A stretch of DNA of 64,000 nucleotides from Paraburkholderia phenazinium (GTDB taxonomy: Bacteria; Pseudomonadota; Gammaproteobacteria; Burkholderiales; Burkholderiaceae), in contig NZ_FSRM01000001.1 in the NCBI RefSeq assembly GCF_900141745.1, positions 1,364,001 to 1,428,000 on the forward strand, written 5' to 3'. The notes beneath the pieces were generated by a model that was not told the origin of the DNA, did not search any database, and worked only from the letters and a program-made list of their open reading frames with translations. Made by a program: the position numbers and the translations under genes. Each line of letters starts with the position of its first letter. The first letter of the stretch is position 1. Positions 36,692 to 47,219 of the stretch are shown one piece after another.

Positions 36692-38985
36692 TTGCCCAGG
36701 AACTGGAAGTCAGCTTGCACATGGCGTTCATGGAAGCACGCCAGGCGCGGCACGAGTTCATTACGGTCGAACATCTTTTACTGGCCCTGTTGGACAATCC
36801 GACGGCTGCAGAGGTGTTGCGCGCGTGCGCGGCCAACATTGAGGATCTGCGCCAAAACCTGCGCAACTTCATTCATGACAACACGCCGACCGTGCCTGGC
36901 ACGGACGACGTCGACACGCAGCCCACGCTGGGTTTCCAGCGCGTGATCCAGCGTGCCATCATGCATGTGCAGTCCACCTCGAACGGCAAGAAGGAAGTGA
37001 CCGGCGCGAACGTGCTGGTGGCGATCTTCGGCGAGAAGGATTCGCACGCGGTGTACTACCTGCAACAGCAGGGTGTCACGCGTCTCGACGTGGTGAACTT
37101 CATCTCGCACGGCATTGCCAAGACCAGCAGCACCGACGCCGCCAAGGCGAGCGATGCGAATGCCGAGTCTGACGAAGCCGCTGCGCAGAAAGAAACGCCG
37201 CTCGCCCAGTTCACGCAGAATCTGAACCAGATGGCGAAAGAGGGCCGCATCGACCCGCTGATCGGGCGCGAGTCCGAAGTCGAGCGCGTGGTGCAGGTGC
37301 TGTGCCGCCGGCGCAAGAACAATCCGCTACTGGTCGGCGAGGCTGGGGTCGGCAAGACCGCGATCGCCGAAGGGCTCGCCTGGCGCATTACGCGCGGCGA
37401 AGTCCCGGATATCCTCGCCGATGCGCAGGTGTATTCGCTCGACATGGGCGCGTTGCTGGCCGGCACCAAGTATCGCGGCGATTTCGAACAACGCCTGAAG
37501 ACGGTCCTCAAGGAACTGAAGGAACGTCCGCACGCCATCCTGTTCATCGACGAAATCCATACGCTGATCGGCGCAGGTGCTGCGTCGGGCGGCACGCTGG
37601 ATGCATCGAATCTGCTGAAGCCGGCGCTGTCGTCGGGCACGCTCAAGTGCATCGGCGCGACGACGTTCACCGAATACCGCGGTATCTTCGAAAAAGATGC
37701 GGCTCTGTCGCGCCGCTTCCAGAAAGTGGATGTGACCGAACCGACTGTCGAACAGACGGTGGCGATCCTGCGTGGTCTTAAGTCGCGTTTCGAAGAGCAC
37801 CACGGCGTGAAGTATTCGTCGGGTGCGCTGTCGGCAGCGGCTGAACTGTCGGCGCGCTTCATCACCGATCGTCATTTGCCGGATAAGGCGATTGACGTGA
37901 TCGACGAAGCGGGCGCGGCGCAACGCATCCTGCCGAAGTCGAAGCAGAAGAAGACTATCGGCAAGGGCGAGATCGAGGAAATCATCTCGAAGATCGCACG
38001 CGTGCCGGCGCAAAGCGTATCCGTGGACGATCGCAGCAAGCTGCAGACGCTGGATCGCGACCTGAAGAGCGTGGTGTTCGGGCAAGACCCGGCCATCGAC
38101 GCGCTGTCGGCTGCGATCAAGATGGCGCGCGCAGGCCTTGGCAAGCTGGACAAGCCGATTGGTGCGTTCCTGTTCTCCGGCCCGACCGGTGTCGGCAAGA
38201 CCGAAGTGGCCAAGCAACTGGCGTTCACGCTCGGTATCGAACTGATCCGTTTCGACATGTCCGAGTACATGGAACGTCATGCTGTGAGCCGTTTGATTGG
38301 CGCGCCGCCGGGCTATGTCGGTTTCGATCAGGGCGGTCTGCTGACGGAAGCCGTGACGAAGAAGCCGCATTGCGTGCTGCTGCTCGACGAAATCGAGAAA
38401 GCGCATCCGGACATTTACAACGTGCTGCTGCAGGTGATGGACCACGGCACGCTGACGGACAACAATGGGCGCAAGGCGGACTTCCGTAACGTCATCATCA
38501 TCATGACGACGAATGCGGGCGCGGAAGCCATGGGCAAGTCGGTGATCGGCTTCACGACTCGCCGCGAAACCGGCGACGAGATGGTCGACATCAAGCGCAT
38601 GTTCACGCCGGAGTTCCGTAACCGTCTGGACGCGACGATCAGCTTCCGCTCGCTCGATGAAGAAATCATCATGCGCGTGGTTGACAAGTTCCTGATGCAA
38701 TTGGAAGATCAGTTGCATGAGAAGAAGGTCGATGCGCTCTTCACCGACGCGCTGCGCGCGCATCTGGCGAAGCACGGTTTCGATCCGCTGATGGGCGCAC
38801 GTCCGATGCAGCGTCTGATCCAGGACACGATCCGTCGTGCATTGGCGGACGAGCTTCTGTTCGGCAAGCTGATGAACGGTGGCCGCGTGACGGTGGATGT
38901 GGACGCGGAAGACAAGGTTCAGCTGACGTTCGACGAACAGGCTGCGCCGCGTAATCCGAATCCGGAAGCGGTCGAAGTCGAGTAA
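36688..38985 (+). CDS. clpA: ATP-dependent Clp protease ATP-binding subunit ClpA
   Basis: Hexameric AAA+ unfoldase that feeds substrates into ClpP. The 765-residue protein has the Clp N-domain (1-150). The first AAA+ module has Walker A GEAGVGKT and Walker [11 protein letters not shown]. The second has [28 protein letters not shown] and the arginine region [22 protein letters not shown]. The IGA/VGF ClpP-binding loop is expected in the second module. Start 36688 overlaps the clpS stop. Both a housekeeping ClpP and the orphan ClpP at 7061 could be partners. Confidence 0.97.
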   Translation: MIAQELEVSLHMAFMEARQARHEFITVEHLLLALLDNPTAAEVLRACAANIEDLRQNLRNFIHDNTPTVPGTDDVDTQPTLGFQRVIQRAIMHVQSTSNGKKEVTGANVLVAIFGEKDSHAVYYLQQQGVTRLDVVNFISHGIAKTSSTDAAKASDANAESDEAAAQKETPLAQFTQNLNQMAKEGRIDPLIGRESEVERVVQVLCRRRKNNPLLVGEAGVGKTAIAEGLAWRITRGEVPDILADAQVYSLDMGALLAGTKYRGDFEQRLKTVLKELKERPHAILFIDEIHTLIGAGAASGGTLDASNLLKPALSSGTLKCIGATTFTEYRGIFEKDAALSRRFQKVDVTEPTVEQTVAILRGLKSRFEEHHGVKYSSGALSAAAELSARFITDRHLPDKAIDVIDEAGAAQRILPKSKQKKTIGKGEIEEIISKIARVPAQSVSVDDRSKLQTLDRDLKSVVFGQDPAIDALSAAIKMARAGLGKLDKPIGAFLFSGPTGVGKTEVAKQLAFTLGIELIRFDMSEYMERHAVSRLIGAPPGYVGFDQGGLLTEAVTKKPHCVLLLDEIEKAHPDIYNVLLQVMDHGTLTDNNGRKADFRNVIIIMTTNAGAEAMGKSVIGFTTRRETGDEMVDIKRMFTPEFRNRLDATISFRSLDEEIIMRVVDKFLMQLEDQLHEKKVDALFTDALRAHLAKHGFDPLMGARPMQRLIQDTIRRALADELLFGKLMNGGRVTVDVDAEDKVQLTFDEQAAPRNPNPEAVEVE

Positions 38986-39027
38986 GCGCCTGAATAAGCG
39001 TCAAAAGTTTCTCGCAGCAAGCAAGGT

Positions 39028-39064
39028 AAAACGGCGTGGGTTATATGACCCACGCCGTTTTTTT
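39028..39064 (+). terminator. rho-independent terminator of clpSA
   Basis: AAACGGCGTGGG (39029-39040) pairs with CCCACGCCGTTT (39049-39060), with a further TTT run. Confidence 0.9.
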
Positions 39065-39123
39065 ATCCCACTGCCGCGACTCAGGAACGGTGCGGGGGCT
39101 GTTAAGCACCCGACCGGAAAACC

Positions 39124-39570
39124 TCAGTGTTTACCGGTGCTGCCGAAACCGCCTGCACCACGTTCGCTTTGTTCGAAGTCCTCGACGATATTGAATTCAG
39201 CTTGCACGACAGGCACGATGACGAGTTGCGCGAGCCGCTCCATCGGATTCAGCGTGAATGTGGTCTGCCCGCGGTTCCACGTCGAAATCATCAGTTGACC
39301 TTGATAATCCGAATCGATCAATCCCACCAGATTGCCGAGCACGATGCCGTGCTTATGTCCGAGGCCCGAGCGCGGCAAGATCAAAGCCGCATAGCCCGGA
39401 TCGCCGACATGGATCGCCAGACCCGTCGGCACCAGCGCCGTTTCGCCGGGTTGCAGCGTTAGCGGTTCGTCGAGGCACGCGCGCAGATCGAGGCCAGCGC
39501 TGCCGGTGGTGGCGTAGGCCGGGAGTTGTTCGCGCATGCGCGCGTCGAGAATCTTCAGGTCAAGTTTCAT
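39124..39570 (-). CDS. dut: dUTP diphosphatase
   Basis: Trimeric dUTPase that hydrolyses dUTP to dUMP, keeping uracil out of DNA and feeding dTMP synthesis. All five family motifs are visible in the 148 residues: [39 protein letters not shown] and [10 protein letters not shown]. It is convergent with clpA and lies downstream of the coaBC group, a common beta-proteobacterial neighbourhood. Confidence 0.96.
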   Translation of the reverse strand: MKLDLKILDARMREQLPAYATTGSAGLDLRACLDEPLTLQPGETALVPTGLAIHVGDPGYAALILPRSGLGHKHGIVLGNLVGLIDSDYQGQLMISTWNRGQTTFTLNPMERLAQLVIVPVVQAEFNIVEDFEQSERGAGGFGSTGKH

Positions 39571-39634
39571 GCAGGTCGAATGTGAGAGGGGGAGAGTAAA
39601 AGATCAGTGCCAAATCAATCCAGTTCAGCTTGAT

Positions 39635-40636
39635 TCAACGGCCAAGCTCGAAAGCGTCCGCAAGCAGTTCGTACGAGCGCAGCCGCGCGCGATAACTGCC
39701 CGCCACAGTCAATACCACCAGCTCGTCGGCCTCGAACTGTTCCTGCAGCGCGAGCATGCGTTCCGTCACACGCTCAGGTGTGCCGATGATACTGCGGGGC
39801 TTCTCGCGGTCGATCACCAGTCGCTCGCGTTCGCCGTATTCCTGGGCGAGACCTTGCTCGATGTTCGGAATCGGAGCGTTCAGGCCATAGGCCATCTGCA
39901 CGCGGCGCAGATCGACGGCTTTTTCCAGTGCCTCCGCTTCCTCGTCCGTATCCGCGCAGATGACGAACACCGCGGCGGCTAGGTATGGCTTTGCTTCGTT
40001 GCCGGCCTTGAAGCGCTCGCGATACGCTTGCGCTACCTGGTGACCGAAGTGCGCGTTGATGAAATGCGCGAACGCGAAGCGGATGCCGAGTTGCGCCGCC
40101 AGCAGGCCGCCGAACTCACTTGATCCGAGCATCCACAGTTGCGGTCGTGTCTCGACCTGCGGCTGCAGCAGCACGCCTTGCGCGACGTGCTCGTCGGGCA
40201 GCGTGCCGCTCATCAGCCCGACCAGATCGGCCACCTGTTGCGGAAAGATATCGCCGCGGTTGTACGCACCTGCCGCCACGGCTTGCGCCGTGCGCATGTC
40301 GCCGCCCGGTGCGCGGCCGACGCCAAGATCGATGCGATTCGGGAACAGCGCTTCGAGCATCATGAACTGCTCGGCGACCTTGAATGGGCTGTAGTACGGC
40401 AGCATCACACCGCCCGACCCGAGGCGAATGCGCTTCGTCACGCTGCCGAGGCGCGCGAGCATCACTTCGGGGCACGGGTTCGACACGCCGCGCAGACCGT
40501 GGTGCTCTGCGCACCAGTAGCGTGTGTAGCCGAGGTCGTCGGCAAGCTGCGCGAGTTCGATGGTGGCGGCGATCGCGTCCGCCACCGAGTGCCCGTCGAT
40601 CACGGGCGTTTGATCGAGCACGGAAAGTAGCGTCAT
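39635..40636 (-). CDS. LLM-class flavin-dependent oxidoreductase
   Basis: Luciferase-like monooxygenase family protein of 333 residues with a TIM-barrel fold, FMN-dependent. Family elements are LADDLGYTRYWCAEHHGL, RIRLGSGGVMLPYYSPFKVAEQFMML and FPNRIDLGVGRAPG. It resembles the YhbW-like MsnO8 subgroup. The substrate is unknown. It lies between coaBC and dut on the same strand, 51 bases after the coaBC stop, and may be co-transcribed with them. Confidence 0.9.
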   Translation of the reverse strand: MTLLSVLDQTPVIDGHSVADAIAATIELAQLADDLGYTRYWCAEHHGLRGVSNPCPEVMLARLGSVTKRIRLGSGGVMLPYYSPFKVAEQFMMLEALFPNRIDLGVGRAPGGDMRTAQAVAAGAYNRGDIFPQQVADLVGLMSGTLPDEHVAQGVLLQPQVETRPQLWMLGSSEFGGLLAAQLGIRFAFAHFINAHFGHQVAQAYRERFKAGNEAKPYLAAAVFVICADTDEEAEALEKAVDLRRVQMAYGLNAPIPNIEQGLAQEYGERERLVIDREKPRSIIGTPERVTERMLALQEQFEADELVVLTVAGSYRARLRSYELLADAFELGR

Positions 40637-40687
40637 GACAGTGCTGCTCCAGGGTGACTCAGGGTTCCGGCAAGAAGGACCGTATGG

Positions 40688-41902
40688 TTACCGGATCAGG
40701 CTCGTATCGGGCAGGCGTTTGGCGATTTCGGCGATCAGTGCGCCCGCCAGCGCCTGCTTGTCCGCGCGCGGCAATTTCGTTGCGCCGCCGGCTTCGAACA
40801 GGACGACTTCGTTGTCGTCGAGACCGAAGGTCAGCGGGCCGAGATTGCCGATCAGAAGCGGCACATTCTTGCGCACGCGCTTTTCTTCCCCGTGTACATC
40901 GAGGTCGCCGCTCTCCGCTGCAAAACCGACACAGAAGGGCGGATGCGGCAGCTTCGCTACTGCAGCCAGAATGTCCGGATTTTCAACGAATGTGAACGTG
41001 GGCATGGCACGTTCCGCGGTCTTCTTGATCTTGTGCTCGCTAACATGATCGACGCGCCAGTCGGCGACCGCGGCCACGCCGATGAAGATGTCGTAGTCGG
41101 GCACCGCGCGCATCACGGCGTCGTGCATCTGCTGTGCCGTTTGCACGTCCTCGCGGATCACGCCCCACGGCGTTTCCAGTGCAACCGGTCCGGCGATCAG
41201 ATGCACGTCGGCGCCGGCCTGCTGCGCTGCGCGCGCGAGCGCGAAGCCCATTTTGCCGCTCGAGCGGTTGGTGATGCCGCGCACCGGGTCCAGCGGTTCG
41301 AAGGTCGGACCGGCGGTCAGCAACACACGGCGGCCCGCAAGAATCTTCGGCTGGAAAAACGAAGCGATCGCCTCGTAGGTCGCGGCGGCCTCGAGCATCC
41401 GGCCATCGCCGACTTCGCCGCAAGCCTGCGGACCTGAATCCGGGCCGAGCACTTCGATGCCATCCGCGCGCAGTTGCGCGACGTTGCGCTGCGTGGCCGG
41501 GTTCTGCCACATCTGGCGGTTCATCGCCGGTACAACTAGCAAGGGGCAATCACGCGCCACGCAGAGCGTCGAGAGCAGATCGTCGGCCATGCCATGCGCC
41601 AGCCTGGCGAGAAAGTCAGTCGAAGCCGGGGCGATCACGATGGCGTCCGCTTCTCGCGACAGATCGATATGCGCCATGTTGTTCGGCACGCGCGCATCCC
41701 ATTGGCTCGTGTAGACCGGACGGCCCGACAGCGCCTGCATCGTGATGGGGGTGATGAACTGCGTGGCCGCCTCGGTCATGACAACCTGCACGGTCGCGCC
41801 TGCCTTGGTCAGCAGGCGCGTGAGTTCGGCGATCTTGTAGCAGGCAATCCCGCCGCTCATACCGAGGACGAGATGTTTTCCTGCGAGTTCTGCGGTTGCC
41901 AA
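40688..41902 (-). CDS. coaBC: bifunctional phosphopantothenoylcysteine decarboxylase / synthetase
   Basis: Two-step enzyme of coenzyme A synthesis. The N-terminal CoaC half binds FMN (LVLGMSGGIACYKI, catalytic His in NMAHIDLSREAD, PAMNRQMW, and Cys in ACGEVGDGRM). The C-terminal CoaB half has GPTFEPLDPVRGITNRSSGKMG and AAVADWRV with the following Lys pair. The 404-residue product assumes a TTG start at 41902, chosen because GGAGG lies 7 bases upstream and the family begins there; a longer frame to 41983 adds Arg/Ser-rich residues without homology. It follows lspA by 28 bases. Confidence 0.95.
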   Translation of the reverse strand: MATAELAGKHLVLGMSGGIACYKIAELTRLLTKAGATVQVVMTEAATQFITPITMQALSGRPVYTSQWDARVPNNMAHIDLSREADAIVIAPASTDFLARLAHGMADDLLSTLCVARDCPLLVVPAMNRQMWQNPATQRNVAQLRADGIEVLGPDSGPQACGEVGDGRMLEAAATYEAIASFFQPKILAGRRVLLTAGPTFEPLDPVRGITNRSSGKMGFALARAAQQAGADVHLIAGPVALETPWGVIREDVQTAQQMHDAVMRAVPDYDIFIGVAAVADWRVDHVSEHKIKKTAERAMPTFTFVENPDILAAVAKLPHPPFCVGFAAESGDLDVHGEEKRVRKNVPLLIGNLGPLTFGLDDNEVVLFEAGGATKLPRADKQALAGALIAEIAKRLPDTSLIR

Positions 41903-41930
41903 CGAAAGCCTCCGAGACAAAGCAACAGCG

Positions 41931-42434
41931 TTAGCGCGAGACGCGTACGCGCCGCAATTCGTCGAGCACGAGCAGGATCGCACCGATCGTGATCGCGCTG
42001 TCGGCGAGGTTGAACGCCGGCCAGTGCCAGGTGCCCACGTGGAAATCGAGGAAGTCGATCACGTGGCCGTACGCCAGCCGGTCGATCACATTGCCGAGCG
42101 CGCCGCCGAGGATCAGCGCCAAAGCCGTGCAGAAGAGCCTTTGCGCGCCGTGACGCTTGAGCAGATAGCAGATCACCAGCGCCGCGACCACGCCGAGGCC
42201 CGTAAAAGCCCAGCGCTGCCAGCCGCCCGCCATGGCGAGGAAGCTGAACGCGGCACCGCGGTTGTAGACCAGAATCAGGTTGAAAAACGGAGCCACCGCA
42301 TGCGGCACACCGTAGGCAAACACCTTCTGGACTGCAATCTTCGTGAGCTGATCGAACAGGATCACGATCAACGCCACGCCAAGCCACGGTGCCAGCGAAC
42401 CGCCGGCGGGTTTCGACAGACTTCTTGTTGCCAT
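41931..42434 (-). CDS. lspA: signal peptidase II (lipoprotein signal peptidase)
   Basis: Inner-membrane aspartyl protease that removes signal peptides from prolipoproteins. The 167-residue protein has four hydrophobic segments. The two catalytic aspartates lie in [19 protein letters not shown] and [12 protein letters not shown]. The ATG at 42434 overlaps the ileS stop as TAATG, so translation is coupled. The order ribF-ileS-lspA is the standard one in proteobacteria. Confidence 0.96.
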   Translation of the reverse strand: MATRSLSKPAGGSLAPWLGVALIVILFDQLTKIAVQKVFAYGVPHAVAPFFNLILVYNRGAAFSFLAMAGGWQRWAFTGLGVVAALVICYLLKRHGAQRLFCTALALILGGALGNVIDRLAYGHVIDFLDFHVGTWHWPAFNLADSAITIGAILLVLDELRRVRVSR

Positions 42435-45271
42435 TATGCCGCGCTCCTTGTTTCGCCGCTTCCGAACAGATTGCTGAAGCACCGGCCGCATAGGGACGGG
42501 TGCTCGGCGTTCTCGCCGACGTCTGCGCGATAGTGCCAGCAGCGTTCGCACTTCAGATATTTCGATGCGACCACTTCGACGCTTTCCGCTGCTTCGTCTT
42601 CGACCTTCACAACCGTCGCGGCGGACGTGATCAGCACGAACTTCAGATCCGCGCCGAGGCTAGCCAGCGCGTCGTGACGGGCACCGCTCGCGCGGATTTC
42701 GACTTCCGCCTGCAGCGATGAGCCGATCAGGTTGGCAACGCGCGCTTCTTCCAGCGCCTTGGTCACGTCACTGCGCACCGCGCGCAACAGCGTCCATTTG
42801 TCGAGCAGCGCCGGCGCATTCGCCACTTCCGGATAAGCGTGATACGTCTCCGTGAAGATGGTTTCGCTGTTCGGCTGGAACACCTTCCACGCTTCTTCTG
42901 CGGTGAACGACAGGAACGGCGCCATGATGCGCAGCAGTCCGTGAGCGATGTGATAAAGCGCGGTCTGAGCGGCGCGGCGCGCGACGGAGTCCGGCGCCAT
43001 GGTGTACAGACGGTCCTTCAGCACGTCGAGGTAAAAGCCGCCGAGGTCTTCCGAGCAGAACGTCTGCAGCTTCGCCACAACCGGGTGGAACTCGTACTTC
43101 TCGTAGTGCGCGAGAATGTCCGTCTGCAGATTGGCCGACAGCGCGACCGCATAGCGGTCGATCTCGAGCCAGTCTTCCACCGGACGCGCGTTCTTCTCGA
43201 AGTCGAAGTCCGACAGGTTTGCAAGCAGGAAGCGCAGCGTGTTGCGGATGCGGCGATAGCCTTCCGTCACGCGCTTCAGGATTTCCTCCGAGATCGCCAG
43301 TTCACCCGAGTAGTCGGTCGAAGCGATCCACAGGCGGATGATTTCCGCGCCCAGGCGATTCGCCACTTCGTGCGGATCGATGCCGTTGCCGAGCGACTTG
43401 CTCATCTTGCGACCTTCGCCGTCGACAGTGAAACCGTGTGTCAGCAGAGCGTTGTAAGGCGGCCGGCCGTCGAGCATGGAAGCCGTCAGCAGCGACGAAT
43501 GGAACCAGCCGCGATGCTGGTCCGAGCCTTCCAGATACAGGTCGGCCGGGAATTGCAGTTCGTCCTTGTGCGAGCCGCGCAGCACGTGCCAATGCGTCGT
43601 GCCGGAGTCGAACCACACGTCGAGCGTGTCGCGGTTTTTTTCGTACAGGTTGGCGTCGTCGCCGATCAGCTCGCGCGGATCGAGCGATTGCCACGCTTCG
43701 ATGCCGGCCTTTTCGACGCGTTGCGCGACTTCTTCGAGGAGTTCCAGCGTGCGCGGATGCAACTCGCCGGTTTCCTTGTGCACGAAGAACGCCATCGGCA
43801 CCCCCCACTGGCGCTGACGTGACAGCGTCCAGTCCGGGCGGTTGGCGATCATGCTGAACAGACGCTGCTTGCCCCACGACGGATAGAACGCGGTGTTCTC
43901 GATGCCTTCGAGCGCGGTTTCGCGCAGCGTCTTGTCGGTGTCGTTCGGCTTCACGTCCATCCCGGCGAACCACTGCGAGGTCGCGCGGTAGATGATCGGC
44001 GTCTTGTGGCGCCAGCAATGCATGTAGCTGTGCGTGTACTTTTCCGTGCGCAGCAGCGTGCCGGCCGCTTCGAGCGCCGCGACGATTTTCGGATTGGCTG
44101 CCCAGATCGACAGACCGCCGAACAGCGCGAGCGATTCGATATAACGGCCGTCGCCCATCACCGGACTGATGATGTCCGAATCGGACATGCCGTGCGCCTT
44201 GCACGACACGAAGTCTTCCACGCCGTAGGCGGGCGACGAGTGGACGATGCCGGTACCGGTTTCCGTTGTCACATAGTCGCCGAGATACACCGGAGCGGTG
44301 CGCTTGTAGCTCGGATGTGCCGAGGCGAGCGGATGATGGAAGCGCAGGTTGGCGAGCTTGGCGCCCGTGGTGGTCGCAACAACATGCCCTTCGAGGCCGT
44401 ATTGCTTCAGGCACGCTTCGACGCGCTCCTCAGCGAGGATCAGCAGTCCACGCGGCGTATCCACGAGTGCATAGACGATCTCCGGATGGACGTTCAGCGC
44501 CTGGTTGGCGGGGATTGTCCACGGTGTCGTGGTCCAGATCACGATACCGCCTTCGCTGCGCGGCAACGCCGTGAGGCCGAACGCCTGCGCGGTCTTCTCC
44601 GGTTCGGCGAAGGCGAACAGCACGTCGATGGTCGGATCGGTCTTGTCGTGGTATTCGACTTCCGCCTCGGCCAGCGCCGAGCCGCAGTCGAAACACCAGT
44701 TCACCGGCTTCAGGCCGCGGAACACATAGCCCTTTTCCATGATCTTCGCGAGCGCGCGGATTTCACCGGCCTCGTTCGTGAAGTTCATGGTCTTGTACGG
44801 GTTGTCCCAATCGCCGAGCACACCCAGACGGCGGAAGCCGACCTTCTGCTTCTCGATCTGCTCGCTTGCGTAGGCGCGCGCCTTCTGCATCACTTCAGCG
44901 GCCGGCAGCGACTTGCCGAACTGCTTTTCGATCTGGATTTCGATCGGCATGCCGTGGCAGTCCCAGCCCGGCACGTAGGCCGCGTCGAAGCCCGCCAGGT
45001 TGCGCGACTTGACCACCATGTCCTTGAGGATCTTGTTCACCGCGTGCCCGAGGTGGATGTCGCCGTTGGCATACGGCGGCCCGTCGTGCAGGATGAACTT
45101 CTTGCGACCCTTGGAGGCCGCGCGGATCGTTTCGTAGACCTTGCGTTCCTGCCATTCCTTGACCCATTGCGGCTCGCGCTTGGGCAGGTCGCCACGCATC
45201 GGGAACGGCGTGTCGAGCAGGTTGACCGGGTAGCGTGACGGCGGTTTCGAATCGGCTTTTTTGTTGCTCAT
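42434..45271 (-). CDS. ileS: isoleucyl-tRNA synthetase
   Basis: Class I aminoacyl-tRNA synthetase of 945 residues that charges tRNA-Ile. The HIGH-type motif is [14 protein letters not shown] and the second signature is KMSKSLGN. The editing domain lies between ([16 protein letters not shown]). A C-terminal zinc finger reads [12 protein letters not shown] with CGRCFSNLF. The ATG at 45271 ([25 protein letters not shown]) fits family starts; the longer frame to 45358 does not. Confidence 0.97.
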   Translation of the reverse strand: MSNKKADSKPPSRYPVNLLDTPFPMRGDLPKREPQWVKEWQERKVYETIRAASKGRKKFILHDGPPYANGDIHLGHAVNKILKDMVVKSRNLAGFDAAYVPGWDCHGMPIEIQIEKQFGKSLPAAEVMQKARAYASEQIEKQKVGFRRLGVLGDWDNPYKTMNFTNEAGEIRALAKIMEKGYVFRGLKPVNWCFDCGSALAEAEVEYHDKTDPTIDVLFAFAEPEKTAQAFGLTALPRSEGGIVIWTTTPWTIPANQALNVHPEIVYALVDTPRGLLILAEERVEACLKQYGLEGHVVATTTGAKLANLRFHHPLASAHPSYKRTAPVYLGDYVTTETGTGIVHSSPAYGVEDFVSCKAHGMSDSDIISPVMGDGRYIESLALFGGLSIWAANPKIVAALEAAGTLLRTEKYTHSYMHCWRHKTPIIYRATSQWFAGMDVKPNDTDKTLRETALEGIENTAFYPSWGKQRLFSMIANRPDWTLSRQRQWGVPMAFFVHKETGELHPRTLELLEEVAQRVEKAGIEAWQSLDPRELIGDDANLYEKNRDTLDVWFDSGTTHWHVLRGSHKDELQFPADLYLEGSDQHRGWFHSSLLTASMLDGRPPYNALLTHGFTVDGEGRKMSKSLGNGIDPHEVANRLGAEIIRLWIASTDYSGELAISEEILKRVTEGYRRIRNTLRFLLANLSDFDFEKNARPVEDWLEIDRYAVALSANLQTDILAHYEKYEFHPVVAKLQTFCSEDLGGFYLDVLKDRLYTMAPDSVARRAAQTALYHIAHGLLRIMAPFLSFTAEEAWKVFQPNSETIFTETYHAYPEVANAPALLDKWTLLRAVRSDVTKALEEARVANLIGSSLQAEVEIRASGARHDALASLGADLKFVLITSAATVVKVEDEAAESVEVVASKYLKCERCWHYRADVGENAEHPSLCGRCFSNLFGSGETRSAA

Positions 45272-45446
45272 GGTGTGGTCGCAGTGAATTCGTTTGATGC
45301 GCGTTAAGGGCGCGATTTGCGCACGATGCGCGGGGCGTTGAACGCGCCCGGCAGGCATGTCGCGTGATCCACGGATGCCCTTCGATGCGCGCGGCTAGGG
45401 CACGTGCTGCGCTTGATGCTGGGCGCGCCGGCACGTACCGCGGCGG

Positions 45447-46442
45447 CTATCTAATTCGGTCTGTGGCTGAAGTGGCGAAGCCGGTCGAGCGGCTGCCCGG
45501 CGTGCCGGTGCCAACCGCAGCAAACCACGCACGCGCATTGGCGACGTCGCGTGCAATGGCGGCGGTCAGCGTTTCGAGGTCGACGTACTTTTCCTCGTCA
45601 CGCAGTTTCTTCAGGAATTCGACGCGCACGAGTTTGCCATATGCATCGCCGTGCCAGTCGAGCAGGTGAACTTCGAGCAGCACGCGGCCGGAGTCGTCGA
45701 CGGTCGGGCGCAAGCCGAGACTCGCGACGCCGGGTAGCGGCTCCGCTTCGATGCCATGCACGCGCACCACGAAAATGCCGGCCAGCGCCGGGCGCTTGTG
45801 GGCGATGGCCAGATTCAGCGTGGGAAACCCCAGGTCGCGGCCGAGCTTCATGCCGTGCACGACGTGGCCGCTGATCAGGTAATCGCGCCCGAGCGCGGCG
45901 CGTGCGGCGTCCAGGTCGCCCGCTATCAGCGACGCGCGCACCCCCGAACTGGAGATACGTGCACCGGACGGATCCGCGACGGTAGCCATCTGTTCGACTT
46001 CAAAACCGTGTTGTGCGCCCGCGGCCTTGAGCGAGTCGAAATCGCCCGCACGCCTCGCGCCATAGCGGAAGTCGTCGCCGATCATCACCCAGCGGGCATG
46101 CAGGCCGTTGACGATGATCCGCTCAACGAACGTATCCGGCGACTGGCTGGCGAAGGTGTGATTGAAATGCTCGACCACGACCCGGTCGACGCCATTGGTG
46201 CGCAACGCTTCCAGCTTGTCGCGCAGCATCGCGATACGCGGAGGCGCGCCGGCGGGATTGAAGAATTCGCGCGGGTGCGGTTCGAAAGTCATCACGCAGA
46301 CGGGCAGGCCGCGTGCATCGGCCGCCGCCCGGACGTGGGCGAGCAGAGCCTGATGGCCGCGGTGGACACCGTCGAAGTTGCCGATGGTCAGGGCGCAGGG
46401 CGCACGGCTCTCGGCATTGGGAAGACCGCGGAAGACTCTCAC
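45447..46442 (-). CDS. ribF: bifunctional riboflavin kinase / FAD synthetase
   Basis: Makes FMN from riboflavin and then FAD. The N-terminal nucleotidyltransferase domain shows ALTIGNFDGVHRGHQALL and ISSSGVRASLIAGD. The C-terminal flavokinase domain shows GRDLGFPTLNLAI and VRVEFLKKLRDEEKYVDLETL. The product is 331 residues with a GTG start at 46442 (MRVFRGLP), where homology begins; no clear Shine-Dalgarno is seen. A longer open frame runs antisense to purN and is not real. It heads the ribF-ileS-lspA-coaBC group. Confidence 0.94.
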   Translation of the reverse strand: MRVFRGLPNAESRAPCALTIGNFDGVHRGHQALLAHVRAAADARGLPVCVMTFEPHPREFFNPAGAPPRIAMLRDKLEALRTNGVDRVVVEHFNHTFASQSPDTFVERIIVNGLHARWVMIGDDFRYGARRAGDFDSLKAAGAQHGFEVEQMATVADPSGARISSSGVRASLIAGDLDAARAALGRDYLISGHVVHGMKLGRDLGFPTLNLAIAHKRPALAGIFVVRVHGIEAEPLPGVASLGLRPTVDDSGRVLLEVHLLDWHGDAYGKLVRVEFLKKLRDEEKYVDLETLTAAIARDVANARAWFAAVGTGTPGSRSTGFATSATDRIR

Positions 46443-46553
46443 AATAGCGGGTTGGGGCGACTTTAAGTTGCAAAACAAACGATTATAAACGCTCAAAGCA
46501 AGCCACGGCGGCGCAGCGCCGTTCAGGCGTCCCCCGAATGATAAAATCCGCGG

Positions 46554-47219
46554 ATGAAAAAACTTGTCATCCTGATTTCCGGGCGGGGCAGCAACATGGA
46601 AGCCATCGTTCGCGCCTGTTCGCGCGAAGAGTGGCCGGCGCAAGTCGCCGCCGTGATTGCCAGCCGTCCAGACGCTGCGGGCCTTGCGTTCGCCGCGTCG
46701 CATGGTATTGCCACGGCGGTGGTCGACCATCGCCAGTTTCCCGATCGCGAGTCGTTCGACGCGGCGTTGGCGCGTCAGATCGATGCTTTTGCACCTGACC
46801 TGGTGGCGCTCGCCGGCTTCATGCGTGTCTTGACCCCGGGCTTCGTCGACCGCTACGCGGGGCGCATGCTGAACGTGCATCCGTCGCTGCTGCCGAGCTT
46901 TGCCGGCCTGAAAACACACCAGCAGGCGCTCGATGCCGGCGTCCGGCTGCACGGCGCGTCTGTCCATTTTGTCACGTCGCAGCTCGATCATGGGCCGATC
47001 GTGGTCCAGTCAGCGGTGCCGGTGCTGAACGGCGACGACGCCGCGGCGCTCGCCGAGCGCGTACTGGCCACCGAACACGTCATTTACCCACGCGCGGTGC
47101 GCTGGTTCGTCGAAGGGCGCCTCGCGCTCGACGGACTGCGCGTCACGCTCACGCCGCCGGAGCCGCAATGGCTCTTTGCCGACATCAATAGCAACAAGAT
47201 CGCCGGAGAGGGCGTATGA
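46554..47219 (+). CDS. purN: phosphoribosylglycinamide formyltransferase
   Basis: Third step of purine synthesis, transferring formyl from 10-formyl-THF to GAR. The 221-residue protein has the N-terminal VILISGRGSNMEAI. The catalytic residues lie in LNVHPSLLPSFAGLKTHQQAL (Asn, His) and the Asp in LDHGPIVVQSAVPV. It is divergent from ribF and overlaps rsmB by 4 bases (ATGA). Confidence 0.96.
   Translation: MKKLVILISGRGSNMEAIVRACSREEWPAQVAAVIASRPDAAGLAFAASHGIATAVVDHRQFPDRESFDAALARQIDAFAPDLVALAGFMRVLTPGFVDRYAGRMLNVHPSLLPSFAGLKTHQQALDAGVRLHGASVHFVTSQLDHGPIVVQSAVPVLNGDDAAALAERVLATEHVIYPRAVRWFVEGRLALDGLRVTLTPPEPQWLFADINSNKIAGEGV

Noticed and set aside
46443..46991. Extended N-terminus of ribF
   Set aside because: The extra 183 codons are antisense to purN and show no flavokinase or nucleotidyltransferase similarity.
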